Of a stretch of 64,000 bases of DNA, positions 42,683 to 51,675 are shown one piece after another (positions within the stretch are counted from its first letter, which is position 1; each line of letters begins with the position of its first letter). Both the position numbers and the translations under genes were made by a program. Under the pieces are notes generated by a model, which saw nothing but the letters and a program-made list of their open reading frames with translations, had not been told where the DNA came from and did no database searches. This DNA is from Burkholderia ambifaria AMMD (lineage in GTDB: Bacteria; Pseudomonadota; Gammaproteobacteria; Burkholderiales; Burkholderiaceae): contig NC_008390.1 in the NCBI RefSeq assembly GCF_000203915.1, forward strand, positions 1,612,001 through 1,676,000. Direction: 5' to 3'.

Positions 42683-44605
42683 ATGGATATTTACAGCAGC
42701 TTCGCGAACCGCTTCGAAAAAACGCGAGAGGAAGAGCTCTCGCTGGAGGAGTACCTCGCGCTCTGCAAGAACGATCCGTCAGCGTATGCCACGGCAGGCG
42801 AACGCATGCTGGCTGCAATCGGGGAACCCGAACAAGTCGACACCCGCAACGAACCGCGCCTGTCGCGGATCTTCGCGAACAAGGTGATCAAGGTCTATCC
42901 CGCATTCCGTGAGTTCTACGGAATGGAGGAAGTGATCGAGCAGGTGGTCGCGTATTTCCGCCACGCTGCGCAAGGGCTCGAAGAGAAGAAGCAGATTCTC
43001 TACCTGCTTGGCCCGGTGGGCGGCGGCAAGTCGTCGATCGCCGAGCGTCTGAAGCAACTGATGGAGCGCGTGCCGTTCTATGCGCTGAAGGGCTCGCCCG
43101 TCAACGAATCGCCGCTCGGGCTGTTCGACTACGACGAAGACGGCCCGATCCTCGAGGAGCAATACGGCATTCCTCGCCGCTACCTGAAGAGCATCCTGAG
43201 TCCGTGGGCGGTCAAGCGCCTGCACGAATACAACGGCGACATCCGCCAGTTCCGCGTCGTGCGCCGTTACCCGTCGATCCTGCGTCAGGTCGGCATTGCA
43301 AAAACGGAGCCGGGCGACGAGAACAACCAGGATATTTCGTCGCTCGTCGGCAAGGTCGACATCCGCAAGCTCGAGCAGTACGCGCAGGACGATGCCGATG
43401 CGTACAGCTATTCGGGCGGCCTGTGCCTCGCGAACCAGGGGCTGCTCGAGTTCGTCGAAATGTTCAAGGCGCCGATCAAGGTGCTGCACCCGTTGCTCAC
43501 CGCGACGCAGGAAGGCAACTTCAAGGGCACCGAAGGATTCGGCGCGATTCCGTTCGACGGGGTGATCCTCGCGCACTCGAACGAGTCGGAGTGGAAGGCG
43601 TTCCGCAACAACCGCAACAACGAGGCACTGCTCGACCGGATCTTCGTCGTGAAGGTGCCGTACTGCCTGCGCGTGTCGGAAGAGACGAAGATCTACGAGA
43701 AGCTGATCCGCAATTCGTCGCTGGCCGAAGCCGTGTGCGCGCCGGGCACGCTGAAGATGATGTCGCAGTTCTCGGTGCTGTCGCGCCTGCACGAGCCGGA
43801 GAACTCGAGCCTGTTCTCGAAGATGCAGGTCTATGACGGCGAAAACCTGAAGGACACCGATCCGAAGGCGAAGTCGTATCAGGAGTATCGCGACTATGCG
43901 GGTGTGGACGAAGGGATGACGGGCGTATCGACACGCTTCGCATTCAAGATCCTGTCGCGCGTGTTCAACTTCGATTCGAGCGAGGTCGCGGCGAACCCCG
44001 TGCACCTGATGTACGTGCTCGAACAGCAGATCGAACGCGAGCAGTTCCCGCCGGAAACCGAGCAGAAGTACCTGTCCTTCGTGAAGGACGTGCTCGCGTC
44101 GCGCTACGCGGACTTCATCGGCAAGGAGATCCAGACGGCCTACCTCGAATCGTATTCGGAGTACGGGCAGAACATTTTCGACCGCTACGTCACCTATGCC
44201 GACTTCTGGATCCAGGATCAGGAATTCCGCGATCACGACACGGGCGAGAGCTTCGACCGCGCCGCGCTGAACGCGGAACTGGAGAAGATCGAGAAGCCGG
44301 CCGGGATCAGCAATCCGAAGGATTACCGCAACGAGATCGTGAACTTCGTGCTGCGCGCGCGGGCGGCGAACGCCGGGAAGAACCCCGTGTGGACGAGCTA
44401 CGAGAAGTTGCGCGTCGTGATCGAGAAGAAGATGTTCTCGAATACCGAGGAACTGTTGCCGGTCATTTCGTTCAACGCGAAGGGCTCGGCAGAGGAGCAA
44501 CGCAAGCATGAGGACTTTGTGAATCGGATGGTCGCGAAGGGCTATACGCCGAAGCAGGTGAGGCTGCTTTGCGACTGGTATCTGCGCGTGCGCAAGTCGT
44601 CATGA
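42683..44605 (+). CDS. prkA: PrkA family serine protein kinase
   Basis: A 640-residue PrkA/YeaG protein, an AAA-like ATPase with a C-terminal kinase-related domain. P-loop 'LLGPVGGGKSSIAERLKQL' is near residue 115; the N-terminus 'DIYSSFANRFEKTREEELSL' and the stretch 'GIPRRYLKSILSPWAVKRL' are typical. In E. coli YeaG acts with YeaH in nitrogen-starvation and stationary-phase responses; in Bacillus PrkA is a kinase and protease-like protein. The ATG at 42683 follows GGGAGGT. First gene of the conserved trio prkA-yeaH-spoVR. Confidence 0.94.
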   Translation: MDIYSSFANRFEKTREEELSLEEYLALCKNDPSAYATAGERMLAAIGEPEQVDTRNEPRLSRIFANKVIKVYPAFREFYGMEEVIEQVVAYFRHAAQGLEEKKQILYLLGPVGGGKSSIAERLKQLMERVPFYALKGSPVNESPLGLFDYDEDGPILEEQYGIPRRYLKSILSPWAVKRLHEYNGDIRQFRVVRRYPSILRQVGIAKTEPGDENNQDISSLVGKVDIRKLEQYAQDDADAYSYSGGLCLANQGLLEFVEMFKAPIKVLHPLLTATQEGNFKGTEGFGAIPFDGVILAHSNESEWKAFRNNRNNEALLDRIFVVKVPYCLRVSEETKIYEKLIRNSSLAEAVCAPGTLKMMSQFSVLSRLHEPENSSLFSKMQVYDGENLKDTDPKAKSYQEYRDYAGVDEGMTGVSTRFAFKILSRVFNFDSSEVAANPVHLMYVLEQQIEREQFPPETEQKYLSFVKDVLASRYADFIGKEIQTAYLESYSEYGQNIFDRYVTYADFWIQDQEFRDHDTGESFDRAALNAELEKIEKPAGISNPKDYRNEIVNFVLRARAANAGKNPVWTSYEKLRVVIEKKMFSNTEELLPVISFNAKGSAEEQRKHEDFVNRMVAKGYTPKQVRLLCDWYLRVRKSS

Positions 44606-44730
44606 CGCGCGCGGTACCGCGCCCGTGCGGTTCGTCCGCGCGGGCGCCCTCAGAGACGCCGCCCGCATGACGGCAGACGGCATGTGCGGCGAGCGTCCCG
44701 GCATATCGACTTTCGAGCGGGAGACCGGGA

Positions 44731-45999
44731 GTGCTTCATCAAATCATCGACCGCAGGCTGGCCGGCAAGAACAAGAGCATCGCCAACCGCGAACGCTTTC
44801 TGCGTCGCGTCAAGAACTACATTCGTCGTGCCGTCTCCGACGCGGTGCGCGACCGTAGCATCAAGGATATCCAGAGCACGCAAAGCATCACGATCCCGCG
44901 CAAGGACATCGCGGAGCCGAATTTCCGGCACGCGCCGGGCGGGCGTCGTGAATACGTGCACCCGGGCAACGAGGACTATGTCCGCGGCGACAAGATTCCG
45001 CGTCCGCAGGGCGGCTCGGGCGGCGGCGGCAGTCAGGCGAGCAACGAGGGCGAAGGGCAGGACGACTTCGTGTTCGAGCTGTCGCGCGACGAATTCATGC
45101 AGTACTTCTTCGACGATCTCGAACTGCCGCGCCTCGTGAAGACGCACCTGCTGACGGTGCCGAGCTGGAAGAACGTGCGCGCGGGCTGGTCGGCGGAAGG
45201 CACGCCGAACAACATCGACGTCGTGCGCTCGCTGAGAAGCGCGCTCGGCCGGCGCATCGCGCTCGGCTCGCCGCTCGTCAACGAATTGCGCGAGCTCGAA
45301 GCCCAGCTCGAGGTGATGAAGCTCGACCCCGAAGACCGTCGCGCGGACATCGCGACGCTCGAGGCCGAGATCCATCACCTGAAGGGGCGCATCTGGCGGA
45401 TCCCGTTCATCGATCCGTTCGATCTGCGCTACATCAATCGCGTGAAGCAGCCGCAGCCGTCGAGCCAGGCCGTGATGTTCTGCCTGATGGACGTGTCGGG
45501 TTCGATGGACGAGCAGCGCAAGGATCTCGCGAAGCGCTTCTTCATCCTGTTGTACCTGTTCCTGAAGCGCAACTACGAGCGCATCGAGGTCGTGTTCATC
45601 CGTCACCACACGCGGGCCGAGGAGGTCGACGAAGACACCTTCTTCCATTCGACCGAAAGCGGCGGCACCGTCGTGTCGAGCGCGCTCGAGCTGATGCGCA
45701 AGGTGATGAACGAGCGCTACTCGCCGAGCGAGTGGAACATCTACGGCGCGCAGGCGTCCGACGGCGACAACTGGACCGACGATTCGCCGAAGTGTCGCAA
45801 AATCCTGGAAGAGGATATCCTCACGAAGACGCGCTATTTTGCGTATATCCAGGTTGCCCCGGAAGAGCAGAACCTGTGGCTGGAGTACGCGCAGCTGGCG
45901 CTGTCGCAACCGCACCTCGCGATGAAGAAAGCCGAATCGGCTGCCGACATTTACCCGGTGTTTCGCGAATTGTTCGAAAAGCAGGTGGAAATGTCATGA
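44731..45999 (+). CDS. YeaH/YhbH family protein with VWA domain (DUF444)
   Basis: A 422-residue DUF444 protein. A basic N-terminus ('NRERFLRRVKNYIRRAVSDA') precedes a Gly-rich linker ('RPQGGSGGGGSQASNEGEG') and then a von Willebrand A domain with MIDAS motif 'MDVSGSMDE' near residue 255 and 'ESGGTVVSSALELM'. The start is GTG at 44731 with GGGAGA seven bases upstream; it matches 'MLHQIIDRRLAGKNKSIANR' of the family. It is the usual partner of PrkA and is followed by SpoVR with overlap. Biochemical role unknown. Confidence 0.92.
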   Translation: MLHQIIDRRLAGKNKSIANRERFLRRVKNYIRRAVSDAVRDRSIKDIQSTQSITIPRKDIAEPNFRHAPGGRREYVHPGNEDYVRGDKIPRPQGGSGGGGSQASNEGEGQDDFVFELSRDEFMQYFFDDLELPRLVKTHLLTVPSWKNVRAGWSAEGTPNNIDVVRSLRSALGRRIALGSPLVNELRELEAQLEVMKLDPEDRRADIATLEAEIHHLKGRIWRIPFIDPFDLRYINRVKQPQPSSQAVMFCLMDVSGSMDEQRKDLAKRFFILLYLFLKRNYERIEVVFIRHHTRAEEVDEDTFFHSTESGGTVVSSALELMRKVMNERYSPSEWNIYGAQASDGDNWTDDSPKCRKILEEDILTKTRYFAYIQVAPEEQNLWLEYAQLALSQPHLAMKKAESAADIYPVFRELFEKQVEMS

Positions 46000-47675
46000 C
46001 GACCCGCCATCTGCACAACGAGTCGCGCGGCTACGCGCCGCGCCCTTCCGGCGACGCCACGGCCGGCCCTGCCGCATCGCAGCAAAGCGGCCGGGTCGAA
46101 CCGGCGCCGCCGGCCGCCGACTTGCCCGGCTCCGGGCAGAAGGAAGCGCGTATGAACGTTGCCGAACGCAAGCCGCTGCCGTGCCCGTCCGACTGGACGT
46201 TCGAACTGCTCGAGGAATACGACACGCACATCTCGCAGGTCGCCGAGCAATACGAGCTCGATATCTATCCGATCCAGCTCGAACTGATCAGCGCCGAGCA
46301 GATGATGGACGCGTACGCGTCGGTCGGGATGCCGGTCAACTATCGCCACTGGTCGTTCGGCAAGCACTTCCTCGCCACCGAAAAGAGCTATCGCCGCGGC
46401 CAGATGGGCCTCGCGTACGAAATCGTCATCAACTCGAACCCGTGCATCGCGTATCTGATGGAAGAGAACACGATGACGATGCAGGCGCTCGTCATCGCGC
46501 ACGCGGCGTACGGGCACAACTCCTTCTTCAAGGGCAACTACCTGTTCCGGCTGTGGACCGACGCGCACGCGATCATCGACTATCTCGTGTACGCGAAGAA
46601 CTACGTCGCCGAATGCGAGGAGCGCTACGGCCTCGATCGCGTCGAGGAACTGCTCGATTCGTGCCATGCGCTGATGAACTACGGCGTCGACCGCTACAAG
46701 CGGCCGCAGAAACCGTCGCTGTCGAAGGAGGCCGCGCTGCGGCGCGAGCGCGAGGCGTATCTGCAGTCGCAGGTCAACGAGCTGTGGCGCACGCTGCCGG
46801 GCAAGAAGCCCGAGCAAATGGAAGAGCAGGAGGAACGCTATCCGCCGGAGCCGCAGGAGAACCTGCTGTATTTCGCGGAGAAGAACGCGCCGCTGCTCGA
46901 GCCGTGGGAGCGGGAAGTGATCCGCATCGTGCGCAAGATCGGCCAGTACTTCTATCCGCAGCGGCAGACGCAGGTGATGAACGAGGGTTGGGCGACGTTC
47001 TGGCACTACACGCTGCTGAACACGCTGTACAACCAGGGCAAGCTGGAAGACGGCTTCATGATGGAGTTCCTGCATTCGCACAGCAACGTGGTCTATCAGC
47101 CGCCCGTCACGAAGCCGTACTACAACGGGATCAACCCGTATGCGCTCGGCTTCTCGATGATGAGCGACATCCGGCGGATCTGCGAAGCACCGACGGAAGA
47201 GGACTACAAGTGGTTTCCGGAGATCGCGGGCACCCCGTGGCTGCCGGCGATGCACTACGCGATGCGCAACTTCAAGGACGAGAGCTTCATCGCGCAGTAC
47301 CTGTCGCCGAACCTGATCCGCGAGATGCGGCTGTTCTCGGTGCTCGACGACGACATGCGCGATTCGCTCGAGGTGTCGGCGATCCACGACGAGGCCGGTT
47401 ATCAATACGTGCGGCAGGCGTTGTCGCGGCAGTACGACATCCATCATCGCGAGCCGAACATCCAGGTCTGGGCCGTGAACACGCGCGGCGACCGCAGCCT
47501 CACGCTGCGCCACTTCATGACCGACAACCGCCATCTGTCGAACGACAGCGAAGAAGTGCTCAAGCACATGGCGCGACTCTGGCAGTTCGACGTGTTCCTG
47601 GAAAGCGTCGACGAGGCCGGTACCGTGCGCAAGCGCTACGAGTGCCGCTACGTGCCGCCCGAGGTGCGTATCTGA
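45996..47675 (+). CDS. SpoVR family protein
   Basis: A 559-residue SpoVR/YcgB protein from the ATG that overlaps the yeaH stop (ATGA), with AGGTGGA upstream. An internal ATG at 46152 has AGGA seven bases before it and would give 507 residues, equal to E. coli YcgB; the extra 52 residues are Ala/Pro/Gly-rich, so the true start is uncertain. Family marks: 'PSDWTFELLEEYDTHISQVA', 'PVNYRHWSFGKHFLATEKSY', 'AHAAYGHNSFFKGNYLF', 'MNEGWATFWHYTLLN' with a metalloprotease-like Glu/His pattern. Third gene of the stress trio; function in non-sporulators unknown. Confidence 0.92.
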   Translation: MTTRHLHNESRGYAPRPSGDATAGPAASQQSGRVEPAPPAADLPGSGQKEARMNVAERKPLPCPSDWTFELLEEYDTHISQVAEQYELDIYPIQLELISAEQMMDAYASVGMPVNYRHWSFGKHFLATEKSYRRGQMGLAYEIVINSNPCIAYLMEENTMTMQALVIAHAAYGHNSFFKGNYLFRLWTDAHAIIDYLVYAKNYVAECEERYGLDRVEELLDSCHALMNYGVDRYKRPQKPSLSKEAALRREREAYLQSQVNELWRTLPGKKPEQMEEQEERYPPEPQENLLYFAEKNAPLLEPWEREVIRIVRKIGQYFYPQRQTQVMNEGWATFWHYTLLNTLYNQGKLEDGFMMEFLHSHSNVVYQPPVTKPYYNGINPYALGFSMMSDIRRICEAPTEEDYKWFPEIAGTPWLPAMHYAMRNFKDESFIAQYLSPNLIREMRLFSVLDDDMRDSLEVSAIHDEAGYQYVRQALSRQYDIHHREPNIQVWAVNTRGDRSLTLRHFMTDNRHLSNDSEEVLKHMARLWQFDVFLESVDEAGTVRKRYECRYVPPEVRI

Positions 47676-47704
47676 ATCGCTCGCCTCCGCAGAGCTTGCA
47701 TCGG

Positions 47705-47730
47705 ACGCCAGCCTGACGGCTGGCGTTTTC
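47705..47730 (+). terminator. Terminator of the prkA-yeaH-spoVR operon
   Basis: Perfect 9-bp stem ACGCCAGCC (47705-47713) with GGCTGGCGT (47718-47726), loop TGAC, four T at the end. Confidence 0.8.
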
Positions 47731-47822
47731 ATATGACGAATGGGGCGAACGAGAAAATTTTTCTACATCCGGACGAACCCGGAAAGCCTGTTACTTTACA
47801 TTTCGCTAAAATCCCGTAGCGC

Positions 47823-47846
47823 CGTGGCACCGGAACCGGTGCCACG
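47823..47846 (+). promoter_or_regulatory. Perfect hairpin in the kgtP leader
   Basis: CGTGGCACCGG (47823-47833), loop AA, CCGGTGCCACG (47836-47846): an 11-bp perfect inverted repeat, about 65 bases before the kgtP ATG and without T-run. Either an RNA hairpin or a dyad operator. Confidence 0.55.
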
Positions 47847-47910
47847 TCGACCGCACGCGGCGGCCCCAGGTCGTCTCGCCCAGAAAGCACTAAAAGGAAC
47901 AGACCAACCC

Positions 47911-49215
47911 ATGGACGTCCAGACCGACCAAGCTGCGCTGTCCGCGCATGACACCCGGCGGCGCGTGTTCGCCATCGTCGGCGCCTCATCGGGCAACCTC
48001 GTCGAGTGGTTCGACTTCTACATTTACTCGTTCTGCGCGCTGTACTTCGCGCCGGCGTTCTTCCCGAGCGGCAACTCGACGACGCAGTTGCTGAACACGG
48101 CCGGCGTGTTCGCGGCCGGTTTCCTGATGCGTCCGATCGGCGGCTGGCTGTTCGGCCGCATCGCCGACCGTCACGGCCGCCGCGCGGCGATGATGATCTC
48201 GGTGCTGATGATGTGCGGCGGCTCGCTCGTGATCGCGGTCCTGCCGACCTATGCGCAGATCGGCGCGCTCGCGCCGGCGCTGCTGCTGGTCGCGCGTCTG
48301 TTCCAGGGGCTGTCGGTGGGCGGCGAATACGGGACGAGCGCGACCTACATGAGCGAGGTCGCGCTGAAGGGGCGGCGCGGCTTCTTCGCGTCGTTCCAGT
48401 ACGTGACGCTGATCGGCGGCCAGCTGTGTGCGCTGCTGGTGCTCGTGATCCTGCAGCAGACGCTGTCGACTGACGAACTGAAGGCGTGGGGCTGGCGCAT
48501 TCCGTTCGTCTGCGGCGCGGCGGCCGCGCTGATCTCGCTGTACCTGCGCAAATCGCTCGACGAGACGTCGACGAGCGCATCGCGCGACAAGAAGGACGCG
48601 GGCACGATCCGCGGCGTGTGGCAGCACAAGGGCGCATTCTTCACGGTGGTCGGCTTCACGGCCGGCGGCTCGCTGATCTTCTATACGTTCACGACGTACA
48701 TGCAGAAGTACTTGGTGAACACGGCCGGCATGCATGCGAAGACGGCCAGCAACGTGATGACCGTCGCGCTCCTCGTCTACATGCTGATACAGCCGGTGTT
48801 CGGCGCGCTGTCCGACAAGATCGGCCGCCGCACGTCGATGATCCTGTTCGGCACGTTCGCGGTGATCGGCACGGTGCCGCTGATGCACACGCTGAAGACC
48901 GTGACGAGCCCGATGGCCGCGTTCGTGCTGATCACGATCGCGCTGGCGATCGTCAGCTTCTACACGTCGATCAGCGGCCTCATCAAGGCCGAGATGTTCC
49001 CGCCCGAAGTGCGCGCGATGGGCGTCGGCCTGTCGTATGCGGTCGCGAACGCGATCTTCGGCGGCTCGGCCGAATACGTCGCGCTGTGGTTCAAGTCGGT
49101 CGGCAGCGAGGAAACCTTCTACTGGTACGTGACGGCGCTGTGCGCGGTGTCGCTGATCGTGTCGTGGCGGATGCGCGACCCGAGCAAGGAAGGGTATCTG
49201 CGTCACGAGCCGTGA
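47911..49215 (+). CDS. kgtP: 2-oxoglutarate permease KgtP (MHS family)
   Basis: Proton symporter for 2-oxoglutarate, 434 residues, twelve helices. Resemblance to E. coli KgtP is very close over the whole length: '[20 protein letters not shown]' with '[14 protein letters not shown]', '[18 protein letters not shown]', '[20 protein letters not shown]', '[19 protein letters not shown]' and '[14 protein letters not shown]'. The ATG at 47911 follows AAAAGGAACAG. It is a single gene between two terminators, with a perfect hairpin in its leader. Confidence 0.94.
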   Translation: MDVQTDQAALSAHDTRRRVFAIVGASSGNLVEWFDFYIYSFCALYFAPAFFPSGNSTTQLLNTAGVFAAGFLMRPIGGWLFGRIADRHGRRAAMMISVLMMCGGSLVIAVLPTYAQIGALAPALLLVARLFQGLSVGGEYGTSATYMSEVALKGRRGFFASFQYVTLIGGQLCALLVLVILQQTLSTDELKAWGWRIPFVCGAAAALISLYLRKSLDETSTSASRDKKDAGTIRGVWQHKGAFFTVVGFTAGGSLIFYTFTTYMQKYLVNTAGMHAKTASNVMTVALLVYMLIQPVFGALSDKIGRRTSMILFGTFAVIGTVPLMHTLKTVTSPMAAFVLITIALAIVSFYTSISGLIKAEMFPPEVRAMGVGLSYAVANAIFGGSAEYVALWFKSVGSEETFYWYVTALCAVSLIVSWRMRDPSKEGYLRHEP

Positions 49216-49261
49216 TCGACGGGGCAACCCGGCTGCCGCTTCGAGCGGCATGAAACAACGC

Positions 49262-49298
49262 AACGGCGCTCCGCCACGCAGGCGGCGCGCCGTTTTTT
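49262..49298 (+). terminator. Terminator of kgtP
   Basis: Stem ACGGCGC-CCGCC (49263-49275, one mismatch) with GGCGG-GCGCCGT (49281-49293), loop ACGCA, then TTTTTT. A canonical terminator about 45 bases after the stop. Confidence 0.88.
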
Positions 49299-49372
49299 CA
49301 TGGGCGGCGCGTTTGCATCCCCGCGTGCAAGCGCATCGCGCGCCGCGCGATATCGATATCGCAATCGCTTCG

Positions 49373-49471
49373 TTGTCCGCGGCCGACGATGCTTTTATGC
49401 TGAACCCGTAGTTCGTGTGACACCTCCTTGACTGGGATTCGCGCCCGCTGCGCGCAGCGGGCGTTTTTTTA
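49373..49471 (+). ncRNA. Candidate small RNA with anti-Shine-Dalgarno motif
   Basis: A self-contained unit between kgtP and the rhomboid gene. TTGTCC (49373-49378), a 17-base spacer and TATGCT (49396-49401) form a plausible sigma70 promoter; transcription would start near 49408. A perfect 22-bp palindrome (49442-49463) followed by TTTTTTT (49464-49470) is a strong terminator, about 105 bases before the rhomboid ATG. The RNA would be about 64 nt. Its only unpaired stretch holds CCTCCTT (49423-49429), complementary to AAGGAGG ribosome sites. Alternative: a leader attenuator of the rhomboid gene. Confidence 0.5.
49442..49471 (+). terminator. Strong rho-independent terminator
   Basis: A 22-bp palindrome centred at 49452-49453 (CGCCCGCTGCG and its complement) followed by seven T. 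It is separate from the kgtP terminator 150 bases upstream. Confidence 0.88.
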
Positions 49472-49575
49472 TTCCCGGTTCGCCGATCGGCCTCGTCACA
49501 CGCTCGTTGCTTGCGGGACGCGAAATATAATGGCGCTCGCGCGGCTCACGCGCGATAACCCATACCAAGATCCCG

Positions 49576-51495
49576 ATGAGAGAACAACATTCTTCCAGGC
49601 CGTGGTTGACCATTCTGCTGGCCGTCGTCAATACCGTGATATTCGTGCTGATGTGGCGACAGGCGTCGTACGGTTCGCTGTCCAACCCGCTGCTGCTCGA
49701 CTGGGGCGCGAACTTCGCGCCGTACACGCTCACCGGGCAGCCGTGGCGGCTGCTGACCAGCGCGTTCCTGCACGGCAGCTGGGTCCATCTCGCGCTGAAC
49801 ATGTACATGCTGGTGGTGCTCGGCACCGTGCTCGAACGCGCGGGCGGCACGCTGCGGTTCGGCGTCGCGTATCTTTTGTCCGCGCTCGGCGGCTCGCTGC
49901 TGAGCGCGCTCTGGCATGGCTATCACGAAGTCGGCAGCACCACCTTTGCGTTCGGCGTCGCGCTGGCGTCCAGCGGGATCCGGCCGGTCGTGAGTGTCGG
50001 TGCGTCGGGCGCACTGATGGGACTGGCGGGCGCGGCCGCGGCATTCGCGCTGCAACGCCGACGCGACAGCGCAGGCGATGCGCCGGTTGCCATCAACCTC
50101 GGCGCGCTCGGGCAAGTGATCGCGATCAACCTGGGCTCGGGCTTCCTCATCTCCGGCATCGATCAGGCCGCGCATCTCGGCGGTGTGGTCGTCGGCTTCA
50201 TCGCCGGTTGGCTGATGTACGGGGCCGGCCGCTCGATGCGCGTCGCCGTGCCGCTCGTGTTCGCGGTGCTCGGCAGCGCGGCGATGTTGTTCGCCGCGCA
50301 GCGGGCCGGCAGCGAGGAACTGCAAGGCTGGCGTGACGCGACCCGCCGCGACGTCGAGCGCGACGCCGCGAAGCGCCACGCGCAACAGCAGGCGGCCGCG
50401 ATTGCCGAGCAGATCCGCGACGACGAGCAACACCGTCCGGCGCCCGTGTCGGCCGAGCAGGCGGCAGGCACCGTCGTACCCGTCGGCAAGTGGCCATACG
50501 CGATGGTGCTGGGCGCATCGGGCAAACGCCTGTACGTGACCGACAACGACCGGAACACGCTCGTCGTCGTCGACGTCGAGCGGCACGAGGTCGTGCGCAC
50601 GATCACAGGCGAGCCGTTCGCGACGGGGCTCGACGGCTGCCCGGGGAACATGTGCCGCGGCCGCGGCGCGAGCGGCGTGTACGTGAGCCCCGACGAGCGC
50701 TACGCGTATGTTGCGTCGATGCGCGAGAACGGCCTCGCGCGCATCGACCTGAACAGCGGTGCGATCGTCGATGGCGTGACGCTCGGACGCTTTCCGCGCG
50801 CAATCGTTGCGTCCGCATCCAACGATAGGCTGTACGTGCTGAACAGCGTCGACGACACGATTTCGGTCGTCAGTCTCGCGCACTGGCCGCAGGTCATCGC
50901 GACGCTGCGGCTCGGCGATCACGATGCATCGGGCGTCGAGTTCGGCCGTGCGCTGTCGATGTGGCTGTCGCCCGACGACCGGCGGCTGTATGCATACGCG
51001 ATGCAGAAGGGCGCGATCGTCGCGTTCGATACGGCGACGAACGCGCAGGTAGAGACCTATCCGGTCGATGCGGATTTCATCCAGGCTCAGCCTGGCGAGA
51101 AGGGCGCGGGCATCTGGGTCTACAACAAGTCGTCGGTTCAGTGGCGGGATGCGTCGAGCCTTGCCGTACGCGACAGTTATCCGGTCTGCCAGGAGTCGAT
51201 GCACAGCTTCGACGGCAGCGGTGACGGCTCGCTGATCGCCGTGACCGGCTATGACGACAAGCCGATGCGCGTGATCAAGACCGCCACGCGTCGTACCGTC
51301 GGCGAGTTTCCGGTCGCGGGCGGCGTGTCGCAGGTGATCTTCGCGCCGGATCACAAGACGCTGTTCGCGCTCGGCGCAGCCGGCACGCTGTCGTTCCTGC
51401 GCATGGACCGTTCGCTCGATTACCTGCAGGACGGCGGTGACGGCGAGTTCCTGTGCGCGGCGTCCGTGGCCGCCACCGACGACGATAGCGAATGA
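49576..51495 (+). CDS. Rhomboid intramembrane serine protease fused to a beta-propeller domain
   Basis: A 639-residue two-part protein. Residues 8-235 are a rhomboid: 'PWRLLTSAFLHGSWVHLALN' (His71, Asn75 of the HxxxN motif), catalytic Ser144 in 'VSVGASGALMG', and His200 in 'DQAAHLGGVVVGF' as the dyad partner. A charged coiled-coil-like linker ('RDATRRDVERDAAKRHAQQQ', about 250-285) leads to a YVTN/WD-type propeller (about 290-630) with repeats such as 'KRLYVTDNDRNTLVVVDVER' and 'ERYAYVASMRENGLARIDLN'. The propeller would sit outside the membrane core and may present substrates. Substrate unknown; I see no frameshift at the junction. Confidence 0.88.
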   Translation: MREQHSSRPWLTILLAVVNTVIFVLMWRQASYGSLSNPLLLDWGANFAPYTLTGQPWRLLTSAFLHGSWVHLALNMYMLVVLGTVLERAGGTLRFGVAYLLSALGGSLLSALWHGYHEVGSTTFAFGVALASSGIRPVVSVGASGALMGLAGAAAAFALQRRRDSAGDAPVAINLGALGQVIAINLGSGFLISGIDQAAHLGGVVVGFIAGWLMYGAGRSMRVAVPLVFAVLGSAAMLFAAQRAGSEELQGWRDATRRDVERDAAKRHAQQQAAAIAEQIRDDEQHRPAPVSAEQAAGTVVPVGKWPYAMVLGASGKRLYVTDNDRNTLVVVDVERHEVVRTITGEPFATGLDGCPGNMCRGRGASGVYVSPDERYAYVASMRENGLARIDLNSGAIVDGVTLGRFPRAIVASASNDRLYVLNSVDDTISVVSLAHWPQVIATLRLGDHDASGVEFGRALSMWLSPDDRRLYAYAMQKGAIVAFDTATNAQVETYPVDADFIQAQPGEKGAGIWVYNKSSVQWRDASSLAVRDSYPVCQESMHSFDGSGDGSLIAVTGYDDKPMRVIKTATRRTVGEFPVAGGVSQVIFAPDHKTLFALGAAGTLSFLRMDRSLDYLQDGGDGEFLCAASVAATDDDSE

Positions 51496-51626
51496 CCGCG
51501 AGCGCGGGTGCGCGTCATCACAAAACCCGCAGAGCAAAGCACCATTTGTTGGTTCGAAATCGCCGCACGCGCTGATACGTTAGCGGCTTCGCGACGACAC
51601 ACCACGTCGCGATGTTCCTCGAACCG

Positions 51627-51656
51627 GGCCGCCGCGCGATCCGCGGCGGCCTTCAT
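51627..51656 (+). terminator. Hairpin upstream of the amino-acid binding-protein gene
   Basis: Perfect 10-bp stem GGCCGCCGCG (51627-51636) with CGCGGCGGCC (51642-51651), loop CGATC, followed by TTCAT. Twenty-four bases before the next ATG; terminator of the rhomboid gene or leader hairpin. Confidence 0.45.
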
Positions 51657-51675
51657 AACAAATCAGGTCGTGCTC

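Noticed and set aside
49395..49850. Minus-strand frame that could use the AAGGAGG complementary to the candidate RNA motif
   Set aside because: The possible start lies directly against the AAGGAGG, with no spacing, and most of the frame is antisense to the rhomboid gene.
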